From: Desulfurococcales archaeon
Lineage (GTDB): Archaea > Thermoproteota > Thermoprotei_A > Sulfolobales > Acidilobaceae
Length of the DNA stretch: 27,857 nucleotides
Assembly: GCA_015521095.1 (NCBI GenBank)
Contig: WAOU01000099.1
Location: forward strand, 1-27,857
Direction: 5' to 3'
This document shows positions 25,831 to 27,857 of the stretch, one piece after another (position 1 is the first letter of the stretch; each line of letters starts with the position of its first letter). The position numbers and the translations under genes are program-made. Below the pieces are notes generated by a model. It ran no database searches, was not told where the DNA came from, and worked only from the letters and a program-made list of their open reading frames with translations.

Positions 25831-25840
25831 ACTTAAATAC
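25831..25840 (-). promoter_or_regulatory. Putative TATA box of the STAND ATPase gene
   Basis: The minus strand reads GTATTTAAGT, close to the archaeal TATA consensus. Transcription would start near 25808, giving a leader of about 75 bases. That leader contains a near-perfect CTCCTC/GAGGAG palindrome around 25776-25788. If real, the STAND gene is separate from the AAA gene upstream, which ends at 25862. Confidence 0.4.
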
Positions 25841-25861
25841 TAATGAGAAACCAGTATGATC

Positions 25862-26737
25862 CTAGACTCCATGATAGGACCTTACCAGAGCCTCAGCATA
25901 ACAGGTGTGGCTCTTCAAAGCTTCCTCCGAACTCTTTCCGCCTAGTATCTCGTTCAATATAATCTGTATATCCTTAACGTTACATCCCCTAGTACCATGG
26001 GCTATAACGTCGAGAGGCAGTTGTCTTAGTCCTTCTTTTCCTGCAATATTGCTTATGATATCGTATCTTTCTTCTAGACTAGGTAAATCTACCTTTATAA
26101 CTGTGTCAAACAGGGAGACCACCTTTTTTCCGAGAACTAGGGAATTTGATGCGGTCGCTATCAATCTGTGAGAAGCCGAGGCAAATGACTCTATGAACTC
26201 TTCTAAAAACGCTTTCTCTCTTGATAGCTCTGTGTTATCCGTGTATGGATCATATATAATAATCTTATGAGGAGTACTCCTGCTGGGCTCGTCCGTGTAT
26301 GGGTCATATATAATAATCCTGTCAGATATCTGTGACACGTTTTTAACAATGAAGTCGTCAATATTGTATAAGAGGACAGTCCACTTATCCCTAGAGATAT
26401 AGTCCAGCAAGTCAGATAATAGTTGCTTCTCCCTGCTAGAGACCTTACTCATATCTACATCAATAATCTTAACCCCGATCTCCGCAGCGGCGGCCAAAGC
26501 CAAGACACTCTTACCAGTACCCGGAGGCCCAACTATCAAAATCTTCTTATCTCCCCTAAGAACTGCCTCCTTCATAGCCCTCTTCGCATCTCCAAGACCC
26601 AGGAGATCATCAATCCTAACCTCTGGAACCCTATAATACTCCATAACACTCATACTACGATCATCGACCGGAGAAGGATAAAGACTCTTCAACTCAACAT
26701 CCCTCGGCTTCCAAGGCCTAAAGGGCAGATTTGACAT
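25862..26737 (-). CDS. AAA family ATPase with internal duplication
   Basis: 291-aa AAA protein. Walker A is GPPGTGKS (70-77). Walker B is VLLYNIDDFI (121-130), with Asp-Asp where Asp-Glu is usual. A sensor-1 like strand is LIATASNS (192-199). The region after it (KKVVSLFDTVIKVDLPSLEERYDII) aligns with the AAA second region of homology, but the usual arginine finger before FD is missing. The C-terminal helical lid is present. Between Walker B and sensor 1 the sequence IIIYDPYTD occurs twice, at 141-149 and 159-167. ATG at 26737 with GAGGTGAC (26754-26747). It could supply an activity to the STAND/kinase neighbourhood; this rests on position only. Confidence 0.87.
   Translation of the reverse strand: MSNLPFRPWKPRDVELKSLYPSPVDDRSMSVMEYYRVPEVRIDDLLGLGDAKRAMKEAVLRGDKKILIVGPPGTGKSVLALAAAAEIGVKIIDVDMSKVSSREKQLLSDLLDYISRDKWTVLLYNIDDFIVKNVSQISDRIIIYDPYTDEPSRSTPHKIIIYDPYTDNTELSREKAFLEEFIESFASASHRLIATASNSLVLGKKVVSLFDTVIKVDLPSLEERYDIISNIAGKEGLRQLPLDVIAHGTRGCNVKDIQIILNEILGGKSSEEALKSHTCYAEALVRSYHGV
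26238..26320 (-). repeat. Direct repeat inside the AAA gene, 54-base period
   Basis: Two 29-base copies at 26238-26266 and 26292-26320 match at 27 of 29 positions and are offset by exactly 54 bases, so the reading frame is kept. Each encodes [RK]IIIYDPYTD. The two mismatches are single transitions; such high nucleotide identity, including third positions, suggests a recent duplication or strong selection on the motif. Confidence 0.9.
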
Positions 26738-27074
26738 ATTTCATAGTCACCTCTCTTAATTGTTATATAATCCGATTAAGCGATTAGTGAATTATTCCAT
26801 ATATCGTCTAGGTATGAGGATAGACGTCAAGCCTTCCGATTTCTTAGCGAGAATTATACGTGTTCAAACTATCATAACAGTACGTGTACTTGGAGTTATG
26901 CTCTTTGATACGAGATAAATCTCCACGATATTGTATGTAAAGTTCTATAATCGTCTGGTCTAGTACTCAGAGTAAACTCCTAATTTGGCTATCTGTAATT
27001 TAATATTAGGTAAGCTATTTAGAAGAAAAATATTATGTGTTATAAGAGATATTGTACTAATACTTTATAGTATA
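26738..27074. other. Gene-poor AT-rich stretch
   Basis: Beyond the AAA promoter I see no supported gene. One 34-codon plus-strand frame at 26814-26918 begins MRIDVKPSDFLARIIRVQTI but has no clear Shine-Dalgarno and no recognisable family. It may be a fragment or chance. No repeats, tRNA or terminator structure stands out. Confidence 0.5.
26762..26772 (-). promoter_or_regulatory. Putative TATA box of the AAA ATPase gene
   Basis: The minus strand reads GATTATATAAC about 30 bases before the ATG. This would start transcription close to the start codon and cut off the GAGGTGAC Shine-Dalgarno, so either the message is near-leaderless or the true promoter is further upstream. Confidence 0.35.
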
Positions 27075-27830
27075 TTACGAGTTGTAATGTATGGATTCTA
27101 TTGTGATATTAATGATGGTTCCGTCATTATTAGTGTAGCTAAATGAGTACGTTACAGCGTTTGTTTCAGGTATGCTGAGTTGATATAAGGTTTCCGAAAT
27201 AGATCCAAATATATAGCTTAGTCTCGACACTGGGTACGTTGTTGTTATTTCCTTTACGGGCTCTGCATTTACCCAATATCTATCGGTATCTTCAAGTAAT
27301 TCTGTAGTAAAAGATTGCTGAGATTCATTAGAGAAGAAAGTATTCGACTGATTGTATCTCTGTTAATTCCATAAATTGTCCTATATGTTTGGATTGTAAA
27401 AAATGTATGGACATAAGATCAATATACCTATTTGGCAATATAATATATATATGAAAGAATGACCTTAATATTTAACTTATTTTCATTAGATGATTCAAGT
27501 TCCCCTGTGATTTTATTTGATATTATTTTAAGAGAGATAATCGCCACAGCAGGATGAATACTTAACATATTTATTAATTTTATTAATTGCCATGCTCGTT
27601 GCGTACGTACTTCTTTTACGGTTGCCTCTGTATAGACCCTGTATTGTGCTACCTACTGTGGTTATTACATAGATTCCAATTGTCGTAACACTTTCTACGT
27701 CTGGCGAATATCAATATGTTGAATAAATTATAATATAAATCTGAAATATCTGAAATAAAGGATAAGTACGGTACTAAAACCTAGCACGAATTTGGTCTTG
27801 TTGTCTTCAAACTACAATATGCATTATCTA
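27075..27830 (-). pseudogene. Probable decayed membrane/secreted protein gene
   Basis: No intact gene is present, but minus-strand open segments follow each other in changing frames. From high to low coordinate: LVPYLSFISDISDLYYNLFN; VESVTTIGIYVITTVGSTIQ (a membrane-like helix); ATVKEVRTQRAWQLIKLIN and IHPAVAIISLKIISNKITGE; YIDLMSIHFLQSKHIGQFME; and a last segment of about 90 codons with DTDRYWVNAEPVKEITTTYP, ending SIHYNS and TAA at 27077-27075. That segment has no ATG, GTG or TTG after its upstream stop. At least three or four frameshifts are needed; one falls in a TA run near 27440-27452. Possible N-glycosylation sites (NES, NIT) suit an outward-facing end. The family is not recognised. 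Confidence 0.55.
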
Positions 27831-27857
27831 ATCATTCGTTAATGTTAATATAAATAT

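Noticed and set aside
26814..26918. 34-codon plus-strand frame that looks moderately protein-like
   Set aside because: Too short, no Shine-Dalgarno and no recognised family; noted only in the description of the gene-poor stretch.
1..27857. CRISPR array, insertion sequence, integrase or tRNA attachment site marking a mobile island
   Set aside because: No regularly spaced repeats, transposase motifs, terminal inverted repeats or tRNA genes were seen on either strand by eye.

Overview
The window looks like the chromosome of a hyperthermophilic crenarchaeon (Thermoproteota), probably of the Desulfurococcales type. The main evidence is an archaeal tmcA, a KvAP-like voltage-gated potassium channel, Shine-Dalgarno sequences of the GAGGTGATC type, many GTG/TTG starts (and apparently one CTG start), TATA-type promoters and frequent AGG/ATA codons. 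The genus cannot be fixed from sequence alone. No rRNA, tRNA, CRISPR array or intact insertion sequence was recognised.

Layout. 1-1995 (minus): a polyamine-type (Pot-like) ABC importer, made of an ATPase, a permease and a second permease cut by the window edge. 2102-5095 (plus), divergent from it: AtuA-family (DUF1446), DUF4387 and MmgE/PrpD genes, a compact catabolic operon of unknown substrate. 5191-6906 (plus): a two-TM unknown and a DMT/EamA transporter. 6903-9252 (minus): a TusA-like small protein, then an operon of CPBP protease, PadR regulator and 7-TM protein. 9356-9934 (plus): a membrane protein with a possible bacterial PH-like domain. 10005-13870 (minus): tmcA and an AidB-like acyl-CoA dehydrogenase. 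14088-14750 (minus): a clearly decayed DUF169 gene. 14953-15840 (plus): a sulfotransferase. 15879-16829 (minus): the K+ channel.

The most striking region is 17082-26737. A plus-strand run encodes a coiled-coil/winged-helix protein, a one-TM coiled-coil protein, a possible 42-residue peptide, another coiled-coil protein, an FHA-domain protein and a transmembrane Hanks-type Ser/Thr kinase with its own ectodomain. Facing it on the minus strand are a STAND-type ATPase with an N-terminal winged helix and a helical-repeat C-terminus, and a small AAA ATPase with a recent internal 18-residue duplication. I read this as a phospho-signalling module: membrane sensor kinase, FHA phospho-reader, coiled-coil effectors or scaffolds, and a possible linked ATPase regulator. 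The linkage between the two strands is inferred from proximity only.

The right end (26738-27857) is AT-rich. It holds no intact gene, but successive open segments in shifting minus-strand frames look like a decayed membrane or secreted protein gene.
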